DNA of 36,922 nucleotides. It comes from Acidobacteriota bacterium (GTDB taxonomy: Bacteria; Acidobacteriota; Blastocatellia; Pyrinomonadales; Pyrinomonadaceae). Location of the stretch: contig QHXQ01000091.1 in assembly GCA_003223935.1 (NCBI GenBank), positions 1 through 36,922 on the forward strand, read 5' to 3'. This document shows positions 1 to 8,100 of the stretch, piece by piece; the first letter of the stretch is position 1; each line of letters begins with the position of its first letter. The translations under genes and the position numbers were made by a program. The notes under the pieces are model-generated. The model was not told where the DNA came from. It made no database searches and worked only from the letters and a program-made list of their open reading frames with translations.

Positions 1-2
1 TG

Positions 3-128
3 CGTAAAGCCAAAGCGCGGACCATCGAAGAACTTGGTCAGGCGCTCACTAAAGGGCTGGCGCTAATCACCGTTAATGACTGTCGGGCTTGGTTCGAGCA
101 TTGTGGCTACTCGGTCGCATCCGATTGA
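3..128 (+). pseudogene. IS630-family transposase, C-terminal end (cut by window edge)
   Basis: The first 41 codons read as the tail of a DDE transposase and end at TGA 126-128. The closing residues (NDCRAWFEHCGYS) resemble the usual C-terminus of IS630-family transposases. The rest of the gene lies outside the window, so it may be intact there. The element's right end should lie just after the stop; IS630 elements insert at TA, and TA dinucleotides occur at about 135-140, but I could not define the terminal repeat. Another IS630-type gene in the same orientation begins at the right edge of the window; identity between the two cannot be judged because the visible parts do not overlap. Confidence 0.7.
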
Positions 129-501
129 AAACCGTAATAAGATCGAAACAGAACTCGCGCCTTTCCTTGAAAGCTATCATCTGATAATTCCAAGGCAGAT
201 TGATGTTTGCGATGATCAATACGCGGTTGAAGGTGATCATCTAATTGGCAGCCACATACTACATCCATCATTCAAGATTACTTTGACCGATCCGCGAAGC
301 GCGGGCATCAAGAAGACGACGCCAGCTCAGGTGTATCTCGCCAATTCAAATCTAAAACAGTTTTGGAACATCTCGAAATACATTCGCTCAACGGTATGTC
401 CTGAATGCCGCCACCCGCGCATACTTATTGCAGGCGGTCGCAAACAGTTCATCGATGTTTTGATGGGACACAGGGTGGAACTTGTTGAATCAACCCCTTG
501 A
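76..501 (+). pseudogene. Unknown gene, 5' end probably removed by the IS630 element
   Basis: An open frame of 141 codons opens at an ATG inside the transposase tail, so its first ~20 codons overlap that gene in another frame and are not native. From about residue 22 onward the sequence looks like real protein, with a CPECR motif near residue 108 that could be half of a zinc site. I recognise no family. The most economical reading is that an IS630 insertion removed the 5' part and left the 3' part. The gap to the next gene is 73 bp and shows no clear terminator. It could also be a chance open frame. Confidence 0.35.
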
Positions 502-574
502 CTTCTATGTTATGCCAACGATAAATGAACATCTCAACATAAGATAAACAGTGTCTTCAAATTAACGCATCGTC

Positions 575-2197
575 ATGTTCCGCACGAATCAAACACCACT
601 TTTCGAGCTGCCTCCCCCTCCTGAAGACCCTTTGCTTCAAGCTGTAGCTAATTCGGCTGAGCGCCTTGCGTCCGGCATAGTTTATCGGCTTGAGCACTTA
701 GCTGAGAAAGAGCAGCGCGTGCGTAACGATGCCGCATGGGAAACACTCCCCAACATGCCCGCGAGGCTAATCTGGGAGGCCTTCGAGCCGGGAGCGGCAG
801 CTTTCTTCGTCGTTTACAAGTTAATGCACGAAGTGCGCTCTGAACTACCCAAAGTTTATCGTGCAATCGCATGGAGTCTTTGTGCCGCCCAGCCTCAGAG
901 ATTCGGACTCGTCACCTACCGCGAACAGCTCTGGGACATGCTCGCCTCCCTGCCTTGCTGGCCCGAAGACCTTGCCACGCTACAGCCGCAGTATATACGC
1001 GGGCTTGTCCTCGACGCCCTGAAGCAAGGGAGCAAGAAAGACTGGTGGAAAAACAGGGAAGAGGATTTAGAGCGTGACGCCGCGTGGATAGCGGAACGCC
1101 TGAAGGATAACAATTTACTTCAGGGCTTCAGGAGCCTGCGCGCACTCCAAGTTTGCGAGCAGAGCGCCTTAACCGCCGGAAATGTAATCATGTACATCCC
1201 GCGTGCTCTCGAAGGTTTCGTAGAACACATTTGCACGCTCGGTAAAGAAGGCCATTTGCCTCCCATGCAGGAAATAGAGGAAAAGGTGGCCGAACTGGCG
1301 AATCGAGCCGCCGATAAGGGCGTGTCCGATATCGGTGACAATCATTCGGTGCCTTTTGATCTCATTGCCTTCGAGAAGGATGAAAAGTTTCGCGTTATCG
1401 CACTGACACGTCAGAAAGCCAGTCTTCCCGAGAAGCTGGAACTGCGCCGTCGCCTTCTGTATCTGAGATTCTTTGCCCACTACGCGTTCGGCAGGCGCGC
1501 TCCCAAGGACATATCCATCGCTGCGGCTTTCTACGCTGATAAGACAAAAGACTTTTCAACCTGGCTGCCGACGGAGCAACCTCTGTTCCATCAAGAAGAG
1601 TTGATGGGCTTCGATGACTTTTGGAATTACGTTACGGGACGGAGTGGCGGCGGAAAATTAGTGGAGAAGATAACAGCAGACGCTGCCGAGATTTTAAGAA
1701 AGCAAGATTTAACAACCAAGCTTCGCAGGTTCGTATCCGGGAAGAGAGAAGACCAAAATGGACTATCTCCCCTGCCTAAGCTCGAAGATACTTATATCAA
1801 TACCTCTTACTGGGTTGAGGAGATCGGAAGGCCATTCAAGATTCGCGTTGGAAAATCTAACCCGCAATTAGAACACCTTTTAACAATGTATGGTGCTACA
1901 TCTTGGGCTTATATTACTGCCTCTAATCCCCGCTCAACCCTTCTAACCTATGAAGAAAACGGAAGGCGACACACTGAGCTTCTTCAAGTAGCACAGAACC
2001 TCGGGTGTCGAACTCTAAGCGGCCACGGCACCGGAGATGACGGCATATGGCTGCCGGAGAAGAGCCTCTTAATTCTTGGGATCGACCGTGAGGAGGCGCG
2101 CGAGTTAGGCAGACAGTTCGGCCAAAACGCAATAATTTTTGGAGAACGCGGCGGGTCACCCGAATTGCTAATGCTTAATTTGGAAGGAAGACACTGA
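575..2197 (+). CDS. TdeIII-like restriction nuclease (degenerate?) fused to DUF3293
   Basis: This 540-residue protein has two recognisable parts. Residues about 409-534 match DUF3293 (YITASNPRS, then LGIDREEARELGRQFGQNAIIF), a small domain of unknown function. Residues about 250-365 resemble the core of TdeIII-type type II restriction enzymes: a PFDLIAF strand (260-266), a strand followed by a basic helix (VIALTRQK, 274-281, then ELRRRLLYLR), an AAFY stretch and LMGFDDFWNYV (343-353), which parallels the family's IGEEFW element. In active PD-(D/E)XK enzymes the second strand usually carries E-x-K; here the residues are A-L-T, so activity is doubtful. Residues 1-240 are helical and unassigned. 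No clear Shine-Dalgarno site precedes ATG 575. DUF3293 is clear; the nuclease assignment is inference from pattern. Confidence 0.65.
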   Translation: MFRTNQTPLFELPPPPEDPLLQAVANSAERLASGIVYRLEHLAEKEQRVRNDAAWETLPNMPARLIWEAFEPGAAAFFVVYKLMHEVRSELPKVYRAIAWSLCAAQPQRFGLVTYREQLWDMLASLPCWPEDLATLQPQYIRGLVLDALKQGSKKDWWKNREEDLERDAAWIAERLKDNNLLQGFRSLRALQVCEQSALTAGNVIMYIPRALEGFVEHICTLGKEGHLPPMQEIEEKVAELANRAADKGVSDIGDNHSVPFDLIAFEKDEKFRVIALTRQKASLPEKLELRRRLLYLRFFAHYAFGRRAPKDISIAAAFYADKTKDFSTWLPTEQPLFHQEELMGFDDFWNYVTGRSGGGKLVEKITADAAEILRKQDLTTKLRRFVSGKREDQNGLSPLPKLEDTYINTSYWVEEIGRPFKIRVGKSNPQLEHLLTMYGATSWAYITASNPRSTLLTYEENGRRHTELLQVAQNLGCRTLSGHGTGDDGIWLPEKSLLILGIDREEARELGRQFGQNAIIFGERGGSPELLMLNLEGRH

Positions 2198-2199
2198 GC

Positions 2200-2394
2200 A
2201 TGGGCGAAGAAAATGTAGTGCTAAATAATATTGGCGACGAGGGGCGTGATAACCCGTACTTCGGCTCATCTCTTATGAGAGCGCCTTGTACCAGAGTAGT
2301 TGAATCTCATCTAGCAGTGCGGGATACGCATAGTGATCAACTGCTGCGAGGACGCAGCCTTGCTGCACATAAAAACGACACGCTGGGACGTTGA
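2200..2394 (+). pseudogene. Possible remnant of a DNA methyltransferase start
   Basis: An ATG lies 2 bases after the upstream stop, behind a GGAAGGAAG ribosome-binding site, so a gene once followed in the same operon. The first ~25 residues include DNPYFG, which recalls the N-terminus of D12-class adenine methyltransferases that accompany TdeIII-type nucleases (typically NPYFG followed by an IGNKR motif). The similarity stops near 2272-2280, exactly where the opposing GNAT gene ends, so the rest of the gene appears to have been replaced. The remaining codons to 2394 are antisense to the GNAT gene and are not meaningful. The match is short, so the identity is only suggestive. Confidence 0.35.
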
Positions 2395-2851
2395 TATTCT
2401 GCGTCTCGATCTTAAAATGGCGACAGCTTCTCGCCCTTGCCCATGCCTCGGCGGCCCGAAAGAGCGCAGTCCCTACCCCCTGCCCGCGAGCCTCTGGGGC
2501 GACGCGGATGTCCCAGAGGATGGCCAAGTCGCTACGGCCCTCTAACATGTCGACGCCTGGAGTGTTGAAAGCCACGGCTGCCCCGCCAACACGCCGGCCT
2601 GCCACCCGCGCGGCAAACAGTCCCCAATTCGACATGTCGAACCGCTCCGCCCACCGAGTCGGGTGCTCCCCGCTAAGGGCGTCGTAATCCTTTACATAAG
2701 GAACATCAAGGCTGCGCTCTGTCAAGACGAAGTTGCTTAGGCCGTCGCCCGCATCCGCCACGTCGAGTACCGTACCGACCTCGAACGCGATCGGAATGCT
2801 GGCATATTCCGCAAGCGCCGTGAGCGGCTCCTCATCAACTTCAATTCTCAT
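2273..2851 (-). CDS. GNAT acetyltransferase, streptothricin-acetyltransferase-like
   Basis: A 192-residue GNAT-fold N-acetyltransferase that would transfer acetyl from acetyl-CoA to an amine. The acetyl-CoA loop is seen as IRVAPEARGQGVGTALF, followed by ETQNINVPACRFYVQQGCV and a closing ALLDEIQLLWYKAL. The latter two segments resemble SatA/Sat-type streptothricin acetyltransferases. I chose ATG 2849-2851 rather than an in-frame start 75 bases further upstream because GAGG lies at the right distance before it and because the extra upstream residues look unrelated to the fold. It stands alone, opposite in strand to its neighbours, and its 3' end abuts the truncated gene at 2200. Antibiotic resistance, possibly for a product of the operon that follows, is speculative. 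Confidence 0.8.
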   Translation of the reverse strand: MRIEVDEEPLTALAEYASIPIAFEVGTVLDVADAGDGLSNFVLTERSLDVPYVKDYDALSGEHPTRWAERFDMSNWGLFAARVAGRRVGGAAVAFNTPGVDMLEGRSDLAILWDIRVAPEARGQGVGTALFRAAEAWARARSCRHFKIETQNINVPACRFYVQQGCVLAAVDHYAYPALLDEIQLLWYKALS

Positions 2852-3087
2852 GTTACAACCTCGACGAATCCATCTAGCACGTAGCAGCATCAGCAACAGG
2901 CAAGTAGTCATTACAGCATATAACATTCAAGGACAAGTGAATGACAACCCTACGCCATCACTATAAAGCATGGATTAAGATCATATTACTTTACGTCTAA
3001 TTTAAGTTTAGCAACCCAAAGAATTGTGATAGCATTTCGGCTCGCAGGAGTGCGTTAAGTTTAGATCGTTAATAGGAGGGCTCGATC
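2852..3087. promoter_or_regulatory. Divergent intergenic region before the 3088 operon
   Basis: These 236 bases separate the leftward acetyltransferase from the rightward five-gene operon, so promoters for both should lie here. The stretch is AT-rich between about 2930 and 3030. The only site I can place firmly is the ribosome-binding site AGGAGG at 3074-3079, 8 bases before the TTG start codon at 3088. Confidence 0.5.
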
Positions 3088-3573
3088 TTGAGCAACGCCA
3101 ATGTCGCCCGACCGCTGAGCTGGGACGAGTGTCAAGACCTGACGGTAGTTGGGGCGGAGGTTGAGGCGGCGCTCGCTCGCGTCGCGTCGCTTGATTTTAG
3201 TATATTGAAGCAGAAGCTCGGCCAAGAGAAGGGCTGGTCGCCCGAGTATCAGGCTGAGGTAGAGGACCTCTATCGCCGCTTCTTGGCCCTCAATATTGCG
3301 TACCCGGAGCGGAAGATCTGCCCTACGGGCCCGATCGACGAATTCTGGCATGCACATATCCTCGACACTCGGGCGTACAGTCGAGATTGCGATTACCTAT
3401 TCGGCCACTTCCTGCACCACTTCCCGTATTTCGGGATGCGCGGCGCCGAAGACTACGCGGCGCTCCAGAACGCATTTGATGACAGCCGAGCTCTCTTTAT
3501 TCGTCACTTCGGTATCGACCCTTGTGGCGGCGAGACGCAGGCGCGCGGCTGCTCGCCACAGCGTTGTCCGTAA
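3088..3573 (+). CDS. GRDP/DUF1399-like protein with Cys-containing C-terminal tail
   Basis: A 161-residue protein matching the N-terminal module of glycine-rich domain-containing proteins (DUF1399/GRDP-like): DEFWHAHILDT (85-95), the Cys-Asp of the following helix, FGHFLHHFPYFG (105-116) and RGAEDYAAL (118-126). The fold's function is not established. After the domain ends near residue 144 there is a short tail with Cys at 146, 155 and 160 (CGGET...GCSPQRCP). The start is TTG 3088, supported by AGGAGG 8 bases upstream. It is the first gene of a five-gene operon; the methyltransferase begins 5 bases after its stop. One hypothesis is that the tail is the part modified by the operon's enzymes, making this a RiPP-like precursor; alternatively it is a metal-binding or scaffold protein. 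Confidence 0.75.
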   Translation: MSNANVARPLSWDECQDLTVVGAEVEAALARVASLDFSILKQKLGQEKGWSPEYQAEVEDLYRRFLALNIAYPERKICPTGPIDEFWHAHILDTRAYSRDCDYLFGHFLHHFPYFGMRGAEDYAALQNAFDDSRALFIRHFGIDPCGGETQARGCSPQRCP

Positions 3574-3578
3574 CTACC

Positions 3579-4274
3579 ATGTCGGGACCTGTCCCCGTGC
3601 CTTCTTTGCCGGCGCTAGAAGATGACGTCTCTCTCGAGCACGCGAATCAGATCTTCTGGTCGAGTCTGCTCGATCACGTCAAGGCGGATATGCGCGGGCC
3701 AGTTGAGAGTATCCTTGACGTCGGTTGTCACCACGGCGGTCTGCTGGTGCGCCTCGCCGCCCTCCTACATCCCAAGAGAATTACCGGAGTAGAGCCCGCG
3801 CCCAGTGCCCGTGAGCGCTCGCTGTTCCGTCTCCGCCAACTGGCCCCTGCAGTGACATTGTTGCCCCCGGAGCGCTGGGGCGAAGTACCGACGGCCAGCG
3901 TTGACCTCATTACGTGTCACGAAGTCCTTCATCTCGTTGCGGACTTGCCCTATTTATTTCACCAAATCTCACGTACGCTGCGCCCGCACGGAACTGCTTT
4001 CGTCGTAGCCGGTTGTCATACGGAGAACCCGGTCTGGCCGCGTTGGCGTGAGCAACTACAGGAGGCCGGCCAGGCCGTCGTGGATCGCGCCCCGTTCGAC
4101 ATCTTGCGCGCTGGCATCGACGCAGGATTGCGCGGAGCCCTACGCCCGCTCAGGCGTGACGGGTGGGTCCTCTATGATCCGGACCGCGCCGCTTTCACCT
4201 ACTCTTCCGCCGAGGAATTGCTTGACCACCAGTACCGGCACAAGCTGCTCTTCCGCTTCGTGAAGCAACCGTGA
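3579..4274 (+). CDS. Class I SAM-dependent methyltransferase
   Basis: A 231-residue methyltransferase of the Rossmann class. The SAM-binding motif I is ILDVGCHHGG, followed by the acidic end of strand 2 (ITGVEPAPSARE) and the motif IV region VDLITCHEVLHLV; the strand order matches the methyltransferase-11/23 type. An open frame extends 57 bases further upstream into the preceding gene, but ATG 3579 sits just after that gene's stop and gives the normal domain length. It ends in an overlap with the next gene (GTGA: GTG 4271 and TGA 4272-4274), implying translational coupling. The substrate is unknown; the neighbours suggest tailoring of a small molecule or peptide. Confidence 0.85.
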   Translation: MSGPVPVPSLPALEDDVSLEHANQIFWSSLLDHVKADMRGPVESILDVGCHHGGLLVRLAALLHPKRITGVEPAPSARERSLFRLRQLAPAVTLLPPERWGEVPTASVDLITCHEVLHLVADLPYLFHQISRTLRPHGTAFVVAGCHTENPVWPRWREQLQEAGQAVVDRAPFDILRAGIDAGLRGALRPLRRDGWVLYDPDRAAFTYSSAEELLDHQYRHKLLFRFVKQP

Positions 4275-5155
4275 ACGACCTCAACCCGCCCGTCGTAGTC
4301 GCGCCGTCGGAAATCGCCGCCGCCTTCGATTCAATCTGCCTGGCACCAGATGCGCTTGAGGCGCTGGAGCAGTCGGCTCGCGCGAGCGATTTGGCTGACC
4401 TGCCGCTACTGAAATCAGGTGAGTGGGCGCGATTCTCCGCCGAGGTACACGGGGCGTTTGCGGCCCGCGACCACCTGATTATCAAGGGGCTGCCTGTGAG
4501 CGCTCACGGCGCAACGCTGCTCTTGACCGCACGGACGATAGGAGCGGCCTTTCGCACTTACCGGGGTGGGCAGATCATAAAGCAGTTCACGATGTCGCCC
4601 TGGACGACTGAGCTCTCGCACACGACCCGCGAGGGAGAGTTCCACACGGACCTCAACACGGAATCAGTCTCGCCAGCTATCACGGCGATGCAGTGCTTAG
4701 AGCCGGATCCCGGCGCGCCCCGCTACGGCGTCAATCGCGTGGCTCGCCTGACTGACATGCTCACATTTCTCGCGGAGTGTGCCGACGCGAAGACCCTACA
4801 CTTCCTCACACAGGAGAGGGTCACGATGTTGAATGACCGCTCGCTGTCGAGCTGGTCTGGGCGCGCAGTCGAGGGAGATGTATTACGTTACCATCCCGAG
4901 ACGCTACGGGCCGCCGCCCGCCGTTCTGGTGAATTTGTACCGGCACTGGCAGAGCGAATAGCCGGCGTGGCGCGCGCCGCGATGGCCGTCTCAGCACCTT
5001 TCGGCTTAGAGCGGGGCGATGTGTTACTGCTCTCCAACCACCGGACGTTGCACTACCGCGGCGAGTGCTCCGTAGTGTTCAAGCGCTACCCGACCGAGTT
5101 CAGTTCGCGCAGCGTCTTCATCCTCCACGCGGGTCGGGAGCGGGCAAACTCATGA
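4271..5155 (+). CDS. TauD-like Fe(II)/2-oxoglutarate oxygenase (five-gene operon)
   Basis: A 294-residue protein of the TauD/CAS-like non-haem iron oxygenase fold. The iron facial triad is visible as H125-x-D127 (FHTDLN) and the distal H261 (HRTLHYRG), with R280 (SSRSVFIL) or R272 as the 2-oxoglutarate-binding arginine. Such enzymes use oxygen and 2-oxoglutarate to hydroxylate, desaturate or cyclise a substrate. The start is GTG 4271, overlapping the methyltransferase stop. The stop overlaps the ATG of the UvrA-like gene (ATGA at 5152-5155). Two consecutive overlaps place it inside a coupled operon with two methyltransferases, which points to product tailoring rather than sulfonate catabolism. 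Confidence 0.85.
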   Translation: MNDLNPPVVVAPSEIAAAFDSICLAPDALEALEQSARASDLADLPLLKSGEWARFSAEVHGAFAARDHLIIKGLPVSAHGATLLLTARTIGAAFRTYRGGQIIKQFTMSPWTTELSHTTREGEFHTDLNTESVSPAITAMQCLEPDPGAPRYGVNRVARLTDMLTFLAECADAKTLHFLTQERVTMLNDRSLSSWSGRAVEGDVLRYHPETLRAAARRSGEFVPALAERIAGVARAAMAVSAPFGLERGDVLLLSNHRTLHYRGECSVVFKRYPTEFSSRSVFILHAGRERANS

Positions 5156-8100
5156 GCGGCAAAATAGAAATCGTCGATGCCCGCACCAACAACCTTCAGT
5201 CCGTGGACGTCTCTCTGCCGATGGGCAAAGCGACCATGGTGGTCGGAGTATCCGGCTCCGGCAAGAGTTCGCTCTTGGCCGACACTTTAGCCGCCGAAGC
5301 GAATGCGCGCATGCGCCGCTTCCTTGGCGTGCACCAGCCACACCTGAGCGACGAAGACGTGCCGGCGTTCGTGGGGCCCGTGCCGGCCTGTGTGCACTTC
5401 AGCCAGGGGGCCTTTCGCGCGTCCAGCCGGACTACGGTCGCCACATCGAGCGGGTTGCTGGCGCTCTTGCGCTTCTACTTCCGCCGATACGCCAAACCTT
5501 GGGCCGAAGAGGAGCAGGAGTTCGTGCCGCCGCCTTCGGCTGAGAGTTATGGCGATTGGATAAAGAAGCACTACAAGGGCTCACTCACCATCTGGACGGT
5601 CGTGGTGCGCTGGGAGCGCACCGACGGCATGCGGGCCGCCGGCCTCCTGCGCCGGCACGGTCTGGAGCGTGCGACCGTGCGCAGCGAAACAGACACGGCC
5701 GCCCGCAGTGAGCGTGGGCGCGATGTCGAGCTAGCGCATTTCCGACCCCTCGCCCCACAAGTCAAACACCTAATTGAGGCCGAGGTCGGCCGCGCATGCG
5801 TGCCCGACAAGAAGGATGAGATGCATGACCTATTGCAACGGGCGTTCGACATCGGCGGTGATGTAATCATCGAGTTCCTCGAGGGGCAGGATCTGCCGAA
5901 GGAGTTGCATAGTGAGCGAGGGACTTTGCTCGACAGCACGCAGCATTGGGTGCATCCGAAAGTGCTACTCCCGTTTGCCCCGCCCAGCGACGCGCTGCTG
6001 TCGTTTAACTCGCCGTCGAATCCCCGGAGCGGCGCCTGTCCCACATGCCAGGGCTTGGGGCGCATGCGCACGGTCGCTATCACCGCCCTTGTCACCCACC
6101 CCGAGCGCAGCCTACACAAAGGCGCCTTAACGCTGTGGACTGAGAAGAACTACCGCTACGTTAATATTCAGCATGAGACCATTGAAGGCTTGCGCGGCTT
6201 ACGCGGCTTTGCCCCAGACGTCCCGTGGAAACGACTCAACGAGGACGCGCGCCAACTCATCCTGTTCGGCTCCGGTCAAGAGGCAATTCCCGACATCGAC
6301 CTGAAGACGGGCCGTAAGATAAGTACCCCACGCCCCTTTCCCGGCTTCGTACCGACCATCCTACGGCGCGCTGAAGGGAGCGGTGCCGGGGCACGTGCAC
6401 TCGCGGCGCTGATAGCCGAGGGGCCGTGTCCCGAGTGCGGGGGCACACGCTGGTCCCGAGCGGCGCGCGCTCTCCGGCTGGGCAAATGGCATCTGCCAGC
6501 GCTGCTCGGATTCATCTTTGACGAGCTTGAGCAATTCGCCGCACCGAAGGGGCAACTCGAACGAGGATTGCCCGACGAAGCTCGCGCTCTCGCGGCTGGC
6601 CTACACGTTACCGCAGAAGCGTTCGTCGCCGCCGGGCTCGGACATCTCTCGGGCGAGCGCGGGATGACAACACTGAGCGAAGGCGAGAGTCGGCGCTCAC
6701 GGCTGGCGGCGTTCCTGCGCGCCCGCGGGCAGGGGCTGGGACTATTACTCGACGAACCCGCGCGGGGTCTGCACGAGGAGGACGTGGCGCGACTCGCGGG
6801 CGCGCTGGTGGAACTCAAACAGCGGCACACGCTCATCATCAACGAGCACCGCCTTTCGTTGGCGCGGGCCGCCGATCACGTCATCGAGATTGGCCCCGGA
6901 GCTGGTGACAAGGGCGGCCGCATCGTCAACAGCGGTCCGCCGCAGCGCGTTTTTACGCCGGACTGGCACCCCGCTATTGAGCGCGCGCAGCTCCCAGCCA
7001 CATCGAGCAATGACTGGCTTAAAGTGGAAGGGGCTAGGATTCACAACCTCTCAAACGTCGCATGCCGCATCCCGCTCGGCCGGCTAGTAAGTATCACAGG
7101 CGTATCGGGTTCAGGGAAATCGAGTTTCGTCCGGGGTATCCTCCTGCCTGCCTTGGCCGAGGCCCTGCCCGGCCGCGTCGAAAGCGAAGGGTTTGCTTGG
7201 CCGGACGGAGTGTGGGCGCAGATCACCGGGACCAAAAGTATCAAGACCGTCTTGGCGCTGGAACCGCGTACGCCCAGCGCGCAACGGCGAAGCACCGTCG
7301 CCACCCTCCTTGGACTGGCGGAGGACCTGCGGCGCATCTTCGGCAAATCAGACGAAGCGCGCAGGGCAGGGCTGACGGCCACAGACTTCGGTTGGAATGC
7401 GGGGCGCGGTCGCTGCCAGACGTGTCTGGGTCTGGGCGAGGTCGAGGACGGAGATAGATGGGTCTCCTGTCCGCATTGTGGCGGCCGCCGTTTCGGCGAA
7501 GAGGCGCTTGGGGTTCGGGTCGCAGGCCTGAACGTCGCCGACCTGCTCGAACTCTCGACCGCAAAACTGCTCGATCATCCGTTTACTGACTTAGCTGGAT
7601 GGGAACCCTTGCTCAAGCAGTTAGTGGCGCTGGACCTCGACTACCTCGCGCTAGGCCGACGGGTCGACCGCCTGAGCGGCGGCGAGCACCAGCGACTACG
7701 GGTGGCGCGGACACTAGGAGGCACGCAAGTCGAGGGGCTGCTCTTGGTACTCGACGAGCCTTCGGCGGGCCTCCACCCGCGGGACGTCGCTCGCCTGCTC
7801 CAAGTGCTGGATCGCGTAGTGTCCGAGGGGCGTAACACGGTCGTACTGGTGGAACACAACCTCGACCTCATCCGCGCAAGCGACTGGATGATTGACTTCG
7901 GGCCGGGCGGTGGCCCTGCTGGCGGGCGCGTTGTCGGGCAGGGGCCGCCGGAGAAGATCGCGGAACGCGACACGCCTACCGGCCGCGCGCTTAGTAATAA
8001 GAAGTTCCGCATGCCAACTGCTCGTGGCAAAGCCAAAATAAAGGGCGCGAGACCTCATGCTGTAAACTCCGAGACTGCGGCCCGCAGCGGCCGGCAGTGG

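Noticed and set aside
5571..6842. Long - strand frames opposite the UvrA-like gene (for example 182 and 188 codons)
   Set aside because: They are arginine/serine/proline-rich shadows of GC-rich coding DNA and contain no recognisable domain, while the + strand carries clear UvrA motifs.
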